Below are positions 22,189 through 34,384 of a DNA stretch of 64,000 nucleotides, piece after piece. The notes beneath the pieces are model-generated. The model did not search any database and was not told the origin of the DNA. It saw only the letters and a list, made by a program, of their open reading frames with translations. The number at the start of each line of letters is the position of its first letter. Within the stretch, counting starts at the first letter, position 1. The position numbers were made by a program, and so were the translations under genes. The stretch is from Grammothele lineata (Eukaryota; Basidiomycota; Agaricomycetes; Polyporales; Polyporaceae), in NCBI GenBank assembly GCA_002150815.3, contig NDFF03000367.1, positions 558,001 through 622,000 of the forward strand, in the 5' to 3' direction.

Positions 22189-25100
22189 ATGGCCACAAGA
22201 CGGGCATCCGGACACGGCGTCGCGAGCAATTCACGGGTACATAGGAGCAATGGGTCGAACCACAGCATCTCAGCACAGTCACCTAGTATCCAGCCCCAGA
22301 ACCTACCATACCCCGCATCCAACGTTCCCCCGTCGCCGCAGCAAAAAGTAGTCCAGGTCCTCATAAACAGACTCAAAAACAAGGTGCGTTCTCACCCCCC
22401 ACGGCGTGGCTGTATGCCTAATTATGACTTGACATGTCCTCCGCCTTGTCCCTCGGCGCAGCTTCCATGTAATTCAGGCATAACATTAACGGAGCTCGAG
22501 TCGGACGATGCAGTGCAGCAGACGGTGGACGCGTTGGTAGACCTATCGCGAGAATCGCTGGACATGATCTCCCTCGCACTCACGGAGCAGCTGGAGAGGC
22601 TAGCGAAGGTACGTAACAACCGTCCCTTGAACTACAAAGCTAGTCCTGAGTACTGTGAAGCAAATCGAGGGTGCGGGCTTTCGAGGCGTCGACATCCTGC
22701 AGTCGCAGCTCTTCCTGCTCAAAGTACTTTCCTCCGCCATGGCATCCCGGTGGGGCTCCCGCATTGAGGACACCCGCCCAAACTCCCGCGGTAGCAAGTT
22801 CCCGCCGCCGTCGAAACCCACGACCCCCGACTCGTCCGCACACGGCCCCGGCCGCTCCCGCCACGCGTCCACCGAGCAGCTGTCCATGACGGCCACGACG
22901 CTCGTCGAGCCGCCCTCGCTGGACGATAACTGCGCAAAGTACATCATCAGCGTGATGGTGCTCCTGCTCCGCCAGGCGTCCCCGCGCAAGAACCGCCTGA
23001 CGTCCGCGGCGAACATCTCGTACGAGGCGTCGTACCAGGACTTCGAGTCCGTCGAGTCGCATGAATTTGGCGGCTCAGACGAGGCACTCGTCACGCTCCC
23101 GCCACCCATCGCGTCGGGCGGCCTGCCGCGGCCTATGACGCGCGCGCGACACCCGTCGTCGACGTCCCTCAACTCAGGCGGGCCGAATAGCTCTATCTCG
23201 AGCAGGCTGCCGCAGCACTCTGTCACGTACGAGAAGACGTCGTTCCTCGTTGCGAAGTCCGTGCTTTCGCTCCATTCGGCGATTGCGAAGTACACGGGAC
23301 GGATCGTCTACCATTTGTCCGCGTCAAACTGGGTCGTGGTGCTCAGCCGGATCCGGCAGAGGATACACAACCTCGCAAGCTCCACGGAGCTCGACCCAGA
23401 TGTCGTCGACTTGCAGCTGATCACCTACAGCGCCGTGGACCGGGTGAAGATCGTCCAGGCCCTGCAGGGTGCGTGCTTCGTCGCCCTGGCAGCACGCTTC
23501 CATGCAGCCCGCTGACAGGTCGTTTCACAGAGGCGTCTTCGCTGCTCATGAACCTCAAGAAGGACGCACAGATCCCCGTCGCGGTCGCCCTCCGCACGGC
23601 GATCTGGAACTGGATCGAGCTGTACCCGGACGAGTATAACGAGGGGCTTCGATACCACCGGCGGCTGGACGGCGCGCCGGAGCGCGTGTTCGACATCCTT
23701 TATGACGCGCAGGACTTGACGAGGGACAAGGGCGCGATGTGGCCTACGCTCGCGGTGTTGCTGTGCATCAGCCACGACCGCATGCAGGGCGAGTTTGAGG
23801 CGAACGCGCTCGGGGGACATAAGGGCCAGTACCGGAAGGACCGAAACATCACCGAGCAGATCCTCAAGAACCTCGCGTACTCGTCGCGGTTCTCGGAGGT
23901 GGCGATCATTTGTGCCGTTGACATTTGCAGGGCGGCTTCGCGGGTTGCGCCTCAGGACGGTGGCGACAATGAGCTCCCGCTCATTTCGATGGCGCTGGAC
24001 ATCGCGCATGAACTCAAGGTACACCCTTTCCTTTTCTGTCGAAATCGAGATGTGGCTTATGCGCCGGTATAGATGACGCTCCTCAAGTGGTCCAAGGACC
24101 GGCCGTTCTGGGAAAGCACTGAGGAAATCGATGTCGCGGTGCTTGCGGACGTGCTGGCGGCTCTCTACCGCTTCCTCCCCAACGACGAGTCCCTCCCTAT
24201 TTTCCAGCAGTGCCTTGAGCCGGAGAAGTCGGAGGCGGTCAAGATTTGTGTCATCAAGGCGTGCCTGAGTCTGATCTTAGACGTGAGTAATAGCATGTAT
24301 GAATACAACACTGGCGCTGATGGGAACGTGCTTCGCAGGGCTGGAAGCTGCCATGGCAGGTATCACTCGAGCCTTTGAAGAACCTCGTGCAGGACCGCAT
24401 ACAGGCCATCTATTTTGTACGTATCGCCTCGCGTGGCCTCCCTTCCACACTCCTCACTCTGTCACAGACGGCATATACCCGCCGAAGCGAAATTGACGCA
24501 CATGGTTCTTCACGCAAGATCAGTATCCGCCCGAAGGCGAAGCGGTATACCTCTGAGACGCTACCCGACCGTGACCTTCTGATTCTGAGCACACTCACCC
24601 TCTGGCGCGCAAACGTGTGGTGGTACCACGACGCGCTGAGCGAGGACGTCGTCGGCAACATCTTCTCCGCCAGCGTCACCGTCTACGCGACGCCGATGGA
24701 CCCCGCCGTGCGGTGGTCCCTCGCGCGCACGTTCCGATACCTCATGGAGTCCATCGTGCAGCTCCCCGCGAACAGCCCGAAGCGGCCCTTGCTTTTGACG
24801 TGGGTCACGGAGACCGGGTGCGTAGGCCGACCGTCGCGACAGCGGGCGGCGGGAGCTTGCTAACTAACGCCTTTCGGATTAGACCCGCGGTACTGGCGTC
24901 TGTGTCGTCGAGCCTGCTGAGCGTCCGGACGGACCTGCAGACGCAGCGGATGCTGATGCAGCACGCGTACGAGATCATGTACCGCTACGCGTCTGCCGAG
25001 AAGGTCCGTTCTGAGTCCAGGCCTTGGCTTCACGTCCCGCGGTTCTGACTGCGCGCTTTTCGGTTGTTTTTGCAGGGATCCGAGTTGCAGTACGCGATGC

Positions 25101-28100
25101 GCGGGCTCCCGATGCGTGCAGCGGCGTTCGCGCTGGCCGAGATCGCGTTCCTCGTCTCGCTATGCTCCGCCGACAGCTTCGTGTCTCTTGCGGCGTGCAA
25201 TTGTTTGCGCTTGCTCGCGCACGTCGAGCGCCAGCCCAACGCGGCACAGGCGACGGAGGTCAATGAAGAGGAGGTCCTCAAGCGCCACCCTATCTACGAG
25301 CAGCTCGGGGATCCAAAGGTGTCCATGATCGGTGCGTCTCCAGTTTGGGCTGTGTGCAGTCTAGCTGTGAGCGCAGTGCTAACGCCGACGTCCTGCGTAG
25401 GTCGAGTTGGGCCCCAGAAGCGCATCAGGAAGCTCATGAGGCTGATGACGATTCCGTCTGCGATTCATGTTGCGGTCTGGCAGGAGCTGTACTTCCGCTG
25501 GTGCTCGCTGACAGAGATGACCGTCCGCATGACGGTCAAGTCGACGGCTGACGGTCTCGACAGCGGGTCTGCCCCTGTCGGTGACAAGGCCCTCAGCCCC
25601 GAAGTATGTGGTCCCCTTACCTCTAACTCTCGTGGTAGCTGATATTTGCGTACGTAGGACCGGCAAGCAGCGTGGCAGAACCTCACCCTCTTCCTGTCTT
25701 CCTTCGGTTCCGCGTGTACACGTGACCAGCACGACCCCTCCGCGCTCGGGAGAATCATCCCTGCGGCGATCATTCCAGACAACTGTCGCGTACTTCGTGA
25801 CCCGCAGGACCTTCTCACGACGTTCCTGACAGAGACGGTGAACCTCCTTGTTCATGACCTCCCACAGGTACGAGACATCGCACGAGAGGCGCTCAGCAAT
25901 GAGGCGAGCTATCGTCTGTACGGAAGGATTGTCAAGCAGCTTGATGAGTACGTCACAAGGAGACGACATGGTCTTTTCCTTGCTTGAATGCCTCTTTGCT
26001 AATCTGACGATGTCCCTCTTCCCGTGTTTAGCGTGATTCGTATGGTGACAGATGACGAGAACGTCAACTTCCCGGTACTCGTCATCTTCCTCGAGCAGTT
26101 CATCGCTATCCTGAAGGTGCTCTCGGAGAACGTCCACGACCTCACTGAGGACTTGCGCGCGATTGACGTCCCGTCTACACTCTACACCCTCGCGACGTTC
26201 ATCTCGCGCATCGAACAGACGGACGGCGCGTCGAACCGGCTGAAGGTCAAGTTCTGCAACCTCTGCACCAAGATCTTCACCAGGACGGAATCCTTCGTCC
26301 TCCGCAACAAGGATGGCCACATGCGCCAGAGCATCGCGGATATCGTCATCGACTGGGTGATGGACATCCAAACGGTGCGTGCCGAGCGGTTATCGCTGTG
26401 TGCGTGGGAATGTGGTGCTGAACGAATTCGGCGTGAACAGGAGGACGCCGTGATCTCGGCTTCTCAGCAAGAATTGAACCTCGCGGTGTTCAAGGCGGCT
26501 GTGACGTTGTTCGACCGCCTCACCCTCGAGCCGTCTGACGGCACTACTGGCGAGGAGGTTGCGCATGCCGTCTCGCGACTGTTCATTCGCTACGCGTCTT
26601 TCCTGGTCAAGACTTGGGAGATATCCCGGTTCGATGGCAATGTGAGCCGCTCGAAACGCCAAATTTGACCATCGATACTGAACGTGTACGCAGGCGAGGG
26701 ACGACCACATCTCCGAGATGTCTTCAATGTCGAAGGTTCGTTAGCGCTCAGCGTGACTTGTCAGTCAGCATGCTAATAGTATTGCGCATAGATCCGCATT
26801 CATCAGCGCGAGGGCGAACTGAGGGAGCTCCTGATCGACGGGCTCGCTTCGCTCGTGAGCGCAAACACCGATTGTGGCGTGAAGCACTGTCTGGCATTGG
26901 CGAGCGACAGCGATCCGGGCAAGCGCCTGATATTCGCCCACGTCTTTATCAGAGTGCTCAAGGAGGGTATCCAGTTCTCCTCGTACGATGAGCCGCCGGT
27001 CGTCGTCAAGCAGAGCCGCTTATGTGAGGTGTGTTGTTTCTGGTGTTCTAGGACGCGAAGGGGTTAGTTGACGTGTTGCGTGTCTAGCTTGTCAAAGGTC
27101 CTGATGTAAGCATAGTCGTTTCAGAGCTCGGAAGGTGCACTGGTGCTGATGTCTCTCCAGATGTCCCTCGCCATTGCGATCTGCGAGATCTGCCCGCCGA
27201 ACGAGGTGGATGCGATGAACGCAGTCATGCTGAACCTTTTCGACACTCGCTCGTCGCTGATGCACTTGCTGAAGATGATGATCGACCTCGAGATCCAGAA
27301 GACAGGTGAGGCGTTTACAGCTTGTTCAACTCACTATATGCTTAACGTCGGCCAGAGAGCGACACGGCCCTGTTCCGTAGCAACTCGACGTGCACACGGT
27401 TCCTCTCAGCGTTTGCCCGCGTGTATGGGTACAACTACCTGCGGTCTTTGATCGTTCCCCTGGTGAAGCTCGTGACGACAATGCCGCCGGGACATGGCTA
27501 CGAGCTCGACCCCGCCAAGGTTTCTCAGGAGGACCTCGCGCGCAACAAGGAGACCGTCGAGTTCATCACCGGGAAGTTCTTGGAGATCATCTCGTCATCG
27601 ATACCCGCGCTGCCTTCGTGAGTCTTGCAGGGAACTTTGCTTTACTCCTGAGCGCTAACCACCAGCGATAGAATCATCCGGGAGATTTGTGCTCATATCG
27701 CGAAAGCTGTGTACGCGCCCAACCTCTTCTCTAACGTTCAGTGCTAATCTTGTCACAGCAACGAGGTCTGGCCGGAGGCGAAGTTCGCGGCTCTTGGAGC
27801 CTTCATCTTCCTTCGGTAAGCTTGATTGCGGGTCTTTGCACTTACTGCCCTGAGCTTCCATTCAGGTTCATTTCGCCTGCAATCGTTACCCCGGAGACCG
27901 TGGACGTATCCATCCCCCGCGAGCCAGCCGTACGCCGAGGGCTTATGGTCATCGCGAAGATCATCCAGAATTTGGCAAACAACATTCTCTTCGGGAAGGA
28001 AGCTCACATGGTCATCCTCAACGACTTCCTCAAAGAGAACATTGTTACCGTCACCAAGTTCTTGAGCGAGATCAACGTATGTTTTTCAGTGATACCGTGC

Positions 28101-31100
28101 ATCGTGTTGATACTCATTGCGGTGTAGAAATACGTCCCGCCCTCTTCAGACGAAGAAGCGGATGAGTGGCTCGAAAGGTCTTATGATGAGACGGATACAA
28201 TTGTGCTTCACCGGTTCTTTGAGAAGCACGCGGACAAGATTGGAAAGGAGCTTCTCAGCTCCTCCAAGGCGGCCGCGGAGAAGGCTACCCCTGAGACAGA
28301 AGCTGCTGCCGCCAACGGTAAGCGCGCTTGGGACGCCCTATGCGCGGCGCTCGTGGAACTTGGCCAACCACTGGAGAGCCCGAAGATGGCAACCCTGACG
28401 AGCAGAGAGCACCGGGATTACCTTGACCTCATGGCAAGATGCGACCGCCGCGATACCACTGTTGTTCAGGAGCTGTTCGTTGAGGGTGTCACGCCTCCGG
28501 TAAGCTCAAACGATTCGGTGTATCCTGATTGGCTGACTCGATACCATGCAGGATGCCAACGCCGTCTTTATTCTGTCGGTATCGAAAATCGACGTCGAGG
28601 TACTAGACTTAGAGCTGTTGCTCTACTACATCTTCAAGGTACTAGGATTTCCGTCTGTACTGCATTCTTTCTGACAGTTGTTTCCGTAGTGCATCATGTC
28701 GCCTGCGAACGAAGACCGCAACTTCGACATCATCTTCGACTGTACTGCTTTCGCGTCGACGTCACAAGTTCCTGCTCAATGGCTCAAGTTCGCGACTGAA
28801 GCTATACCCACGGATGTTTGGAGGCGATTCAGCACCTTGCGTCTTCTCACCCCGAATACTTTCGCATTGAGGTATCTTCGTAGATTGTACAATAATCTGA
28901 CTACAGGTACGATCTGAAACAGAACGTTGTACGCAAAGCTATTACTAACCTACAATCCTTTAGGCGCTGCGGACTCTTTACATATCACTATTCACACGTC
29001 CGCCGGAGATCTTCTCAGTCAATACCCTGCCGGCTTGACTGCCGCTTCCCTAGGATATGCAGGTGCGTGTTTCATCGATGTACGTCTCTCGGTGCGCATG
29101 CTAAGCCTTCCCCAGTCGCCTTGGAATCGGAGCCTACCGTCGAATTTGAGGACGTTACCATGCGGCAAACTCATCCTATGCGAGTTCCAGTGTCGATGAA
29201 GATCGGGGATAGCCATATTCGTATTACTACGGTAAGCGTCACACAAGCTGCTAATGGAAGTTAGCTTATGCATCCGCATAGACGAAAGCATTACCCATCT
29301 CGAATCTATTGTCATGCAAAGCGACTGAGATCATCCCGCTTAGCGACATCAACGATGTTTACAACGTGTCTACAGGACATGACTCTCACGAATTCATTAT
29401 ACGCAAGATCCGGCAAGGCGTCACTCTGTACTTCTCTTCACCTCATCGTGATAACATCGTGAAGGTGATTACGTTGCGTTGCGGATGTCATTTTCATTCG
29501 TGCTCACTGACCTCCCTCAGGCTATTCGCGACGCGAAGATTAAGATGCACATCGTACAACTGCCGGGTACAGGTCGACATGACAGACTATCCAACATTAC
29601 CACCACGCTCCTTCGTATAGCGTTCCTTGGCATTACCTCCGAAGATGACGAGCCACGTAACGCGTGCTTCGAGCTTCTAGCAGCCATCTGCACATATCTC
29701 GGTTTTGAAGGACGACCGGTTGTCCCGGACAAGGGTAAAGGACTACACCTCAATTCTGCGCCTGTCATATCCTAACGAGAGCTATAGGTGTCTACGCCAT
29801 CGGGCATCCAGGACCGTTCCTTGTTGCCCTCTCAGACAGTCTCGCGACCTTCGCGCCCCAATTGACGATGGACTTCATCTCCGAGATGGCTGGATGTATC
29901 CCTAAGCTCCCCACGCCACTAAGGTCGAACGCTCTGCAGTACCTGGGTCCATGGATCAAGAATCTGCCGTACTTTACTGACCCATGCAGCAAATTTCATG
30001 AGCCTTCCGGCACTCGCTTCCGCGACTGCATCCGTATGATCATCGATCTCACCACGGGGGAAGAAGAGGTACGTACCCCAACACCCACGGGCACAACACT
30101 TGCTCAAGGCTTCTTTCAGCTTCACAGCTATGTCCAGAAGTTCATCTGGGCCGAGGTTGGCAAACTTGAGACCAACACTGTCAACATCATTTTGGATGAG
30201 CTCATGCGTGCGGCGGTTGATGGCGGAATGGGCTCCGTTCGTTCCGAGCGTGTGGCCGACACGATGGCAGTCATCAACTCTATCAACGTCCGTGGCCGGC
30301 TACTCGCACGGGTGCGGAAGGTACGACCGTTGCATTCTCGAATACTACGAAGGGTCTAATGTTTGGACTAGGTCATTGGCAAGACTTCCCTCAAACCGAC
30401 AAGGAGCCTTGCGGACAACGTACACTGGAACGAGATCGCATGCCTGACACGGCTCATTCTCGTGATCAGCAACACGTCGAAGAACATCGTCCAGTGTCAA
30501 CTCTTTGTGCCTGAAGTTTTCCACATCGTTACGCTTATAGCTGCAACTGGACACGTTTTCATCCGCGGTACCATATATGCTATAGTCACACAGCTACTCC
30601 ATTCTCTATACTCCCTCCGCCTCACCGACTCCACTGCCAGCCCAGAGATTCAAAGCATGATCAACGAGGTCGTCGCTCCCGAGGGTATGAGGCTCTTCGG
30701 GCTCACCAAACCGACACCAACTAGCGATTATCTGCCCTACGACTCGCCCAGCGTCAAAGCTCACATCGACGATCTGGAATCCCTAACAAAGTTGCTGCTC
30801 AGAATCATGGATGTCATCTCGGGCAGTAGAGGTATTTGCACTCCATCCTTTTTTGTCCACGCGAGCTTCACTGACCGACATTCCAGGTCTTCTCAACGTC
30901 TGGCACGCTCGCTGGATGAGCCTGATCACCTCGTCAGCGTTCCAGCTGTCTCCTGCAGTCCAGAGCCGCGCCTTTGTCGCTCTTGGGGTCCTTGCAACCT
31001 CTGACGTCGACGACGACCTCTTGTATCAGATGCTCGTCGCGTTCAAGACTGCGCTCTCTCAGGCCAATGAGAATGACACGACGGCGGTCGTCAGCATGCT

Positions 31101-32252
31101 CCGGTGTATCACCAACGTGGTCCCGGCCACCAATGGCAATTCTCGCTATCTCGCTCAGCTTTTCTGGCTGGCAGTGGCCCTTCTCCAGTCGAGTCACATG
31201 GCGCTCTACGTCGAAGCTATCCGGCTACTTCGCGTCACCGTCGAGAATATGGAAGAACACGGCCTGTTCAGGGAGCGAGGCGTCACAGCAACGCTCTTGG
31301 AAGGGCGGGTACCGCTCGAAGAGATCGCATGTCAGCTCGACCATCTTCTTGGCCTGTCCTTCGAGTCCAGTTTCTCGTTCTCCTTGGCCGCCACCATCTT
31401 CAAAGGGGTCAGGCATTCGGCGCTCCGGGAAGCAGCGGAGGGGACATTGCGCAGCCTACTGAGCATAACCGTGCGCTGTTGCGCCGACATCGACCACGCC
31501 GATGAAGGCCCTGGGACGCCCATCTGTCCAGAGGTCCTTGGATACGTACTCGCTCTCATCCCACTATCGACCCGCGTGAGCAGCTACCGGCAGATCCTGG
31601 AGGAAGCCGACGTCGACCCGTCCTGGTTCAATGAGGAGACCGTCGCAGGGGCGGAGGACGACGACCCGGTGTTCCGCCTACCGTTCGGCCTAATCGGGTA
31701 CGGAGACAGCAATACGGCGCTCCTCGTGACGTCGTTCGTCACCGCGATGCTCGCGACAGCCCAGGGCGACGACACCGAGTCTGCGATCCTGTACAGCATC
31801 CTCTCGGATGTTGCGGACGCATGGCCCGAGGTCATCGGCATGGCGTAAGTCCCTCCCCTGTCCAAGTACGCCGTACGCGATCGCAGTGCTAGCGCTGACG
31901 CCCCACACGCAGATACGAGAGCCTGCAGGACAAGGTGAAGGAGTCGTTCGCGAACTCGAACAGCCCGAACATCCTGCTCTCGGTGTCGAACGTCTTCCGG
32001 GTCGCGACGCACGAGATGGAGCGCGCCGCGCCTGTCAGCTCGCGCTCGCTCGCGGGCGCGGGCTCGGCGTCGACGCTGAGCACCGTCGAGGAGAACGGGA
32101 TCCACGGGCCTGGGAAGCGGCATTTGAGCGCGCTAGAGGAGCAGGGCATGCAGGGTTTGGTGAATAGCTTCCAGTTCTTGCCGCTCAACCGCGGCCAGGC
32201 GACGAAGATGATCCAGTGGATCTCGGAGCTCGTCATGAAGATGATCGAGTGA
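22189..32252 (+). CDS. IRA1: Neurofibromin/IRA-type Ras GTPase-activating protein
   Basis: About 30 exons over 10 kb encode a protein of roughly 2,600-2,800 residues. The first exon (22189-22383) is Ser/Pro-rich. A long helical-repeat region follows. The Ras-GAP domain spans about 26,790-28,080: the arginine finger is in ALFRSNS (Arg codon 27377-27379), then VYGYNYLRSLIVPLVKLV, and FLRFISPAIVTPE split by an intron near 27,815. Past it, about 28,500-29,200, comes a Sec14-like/PH-like module (FILSVSKIDVEVLDLELLLYYIFK type, DIIFDCTAFAS) as in neurofibromin. The C-terminal third is again helical repeat and ends in ISELVMKMIE. The family speeds GTP hydrolysis on Ras and so limits cAMP or MAPK signalling. 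Having both GAP and Sec14 regions in order argues for a full-length gene. Some exon joins are uncertain, notably one near 22,609. Confidence 0.93.
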
Positions 32253-32596
32253 ACGTCCTCTTTCGTGTCGTGTAAATGTTGTCGTCGTCGTTTGTCGTGC
32301 TGGAGGAGTTTTTGAGGCGCATATAGGTACCCTTGGAGTTTCGAGCAACGCATGCATGTAGCGCACACCGTCCCGTCCGCCATACTGTACGCATCCCTAC
32401 CCTACCCACCCCGCAGCTAAGTATCTGTGTTCGTCGTCCCGCCGTCTGTCTTTCTTTAAGTCTACGTCTACTCGCTCTCTTCGCATGCATCTACATATAT
32501 ATGTATACCTCCCACTCTACCACCCCACCCCACCCCATCGCTCCCGCTCTGCGGTCCATGTCTCTAGGGCGCCCGTTTCGTGTTCGGTGTACATTA

Positions 32597-32617
32597 CAGT
32601 ACTCAGTACTCAGTACT
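32597..32617. repeat. Three tandem copies of CAGTACT
   Basis: Three perfect head-to-tail copies of the seven-base unit. A related pair, CAGTACTT twice, occurs at 36985-37000 beyond the next gene. No function is known to me. Confidence 0.8.
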
Positions 32618-34285
32618 TAGGATCGTCGTTTGCTTTTCGCGCTCGCGCCCGGTTTTCGCTCGTGCTCGTGCTCGCGTGGTGCTATTCGTGGATCCGTTTG
32701 TGTCTTGGTTCGTTGTATGTTATAGATGTTTTTCCCCTGCTCGTTCCATGCTCGTTTCACGAGCGCAGACGTGCCCTGTGACTTTGCGATCATAGCTCCA
32801 AAGCTGTGATCCTGTAGTGCCTTCATCATCGTTTGCCATGCGAACAAGGCCGACTCGTACTCCAAGGACACAGGCAAGACGCTGCGATCTAAGTCCTGTT
32901 CCTGCTCCTAGTCATAAAGTCCCTGATGCAGTGTGTATGGATGCAGGTGTGCATGCAACTAGAACATCAGACGTGAAGGAGGCAGTACGCGCAGCTGGTA
33001 GTATCATAGCCTATAACTCCGGTACCGCGACGGGATTCGGGACGTCACGGAACTTGTGTCTTTGTCTTAGATCCACCTTGTCACCTTCAGCTATCGGCAC
33101 AGACAATGACATAGTGGGAGATCCGGACAGACTGCGGATAACGGTGATACACTCTCCTTCCGAGGTTTCCGGAAGAGCCATTGGGCTTACTGGGGCTCGT
33201 CGAACGTTAAAAAGCCGTAGGTGTTGTGCCTGATTTGGCAAGCGCCAGCGCAGGGGTGCAGTTGACGTCGAGATCGCGTCTAGTCCGCTGGCCCTGACGT
33301 CGCCCAAACAAGACTGCGGGTGTCGTATATTGCGTTTGCGGCGCGTCGTGGGAGCCGAGCTAGGACCGAGGACCTGCGGGCTGTTCATCTCTGTTCATTT
33401 AGTGCCACGTGAGGCGTAACAGAAGAGAGTCCATGGAACACCGGCGCGGCGAAGTTGGCTAGCCACCAAGTCACCGTTTCGGCATGGGGTGAGATGGCAC
33501 CACCTCTCGACAATATGTTCGATATGCGATTACCGAGGAGACGTGGTACATAGCCCTGATCAAACATTTCGCTTCAGGGTGCTCGGCAAACGACTCGGAT
33601 CAGGAGTCAAGGGTATGTTGTGTAGAGAGGCATTGAATACTTGCGCTGGAATCAACGTCGGTGGAGTAACGAGTTTCGGCACGGGAGGGGTTAGCTGTAT
33701 GCGCAGTCTGGGAGGCGCATGGCGAGACGTCAGGTGGATGGACCGCGCACGGCCTTGTAACAGACGAGCGCTTCGCCACCGGGCGTGCCGAGGAGTCAGA
33801 GTCAGAAGACGATCATGCCGGGGAGAGGGTCGAGGATCTACTGCATGTAATGTACATGGGGTCGGGTGAGATCGGGAGATGCTGTCAAGCCTGCGAGACC
33901 GGATCCAAATTCGAGGCATCTGCGCAGCTATGGCAGCTTTACGAGTTTGACGGCTTCTATGGCTCGCACGGAGACAGGGCGGGCGGGGCTAGCTGAGCGT
34001 GTGTCCGGGCGCAGCAGAGCGGTCCGAGACGGAGGGCGTGCGCAATGCAGAGGAGGCGGCAAGGTGGAAAGGGACTCCGGGAGAGTCGGCGATGCCGGGC
34101 GGTTGAGAGCGCTCAAAGAGCGCTCGAGGCGTGCCGATGGAGAGGAGCACAGCCGCAGAGAGGCAGCGATGCAGGTGAGAACGGAGGACAGGGCGCCAAC
34201 GTCAAGGGCGGAAGACACGGTTTGGCTGCGCACGACGCACCTGACTCTCGCTCTCACCGTCCTGGGCCCCGACTCACGCCCGCCA

Positions 34286-34292
34286 TATAAGA
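34286..34292 (+). promoter_or_regulatory. TATA-like box of the stomatin-like gene
   Basis: TATAAGA about 95-100 bases upstream of the ATG at 34385, followed by a pyrimidine-rich stretch as expected of a fungal transcription start region. Confidence 0.55.
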
Positions 34293-34384
34293 CCGCGCGC
34301 CCGTCTCGTCTCACCCGCTTCTCCAATCTCCAAGCTCGCCTCACGTCGCGCGCACAAGCCAAGCCCACACTCTCCGGCGAGCAC

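Larger units (their letters stand above)
32253..34384. other. Intergenic, no gene seen
   Basis: About 2.1 kb. It begins with the Ras-GAP 3' flank, including a run of C-A-C-C-C repeats near 32,520 and three tandem CAGTACT copies at 32597-32617. A 138-codon plus-strand frame at 32817-33233 and others have no motif. The right end holds the stomatin-like gene promoter. Confidence 0.45.

Noticed and set aside
32817..33233. 138-codon plus-strand frame after the Ras-GAP gene
   Set aside because: No motif, no splice partners; probably chance.
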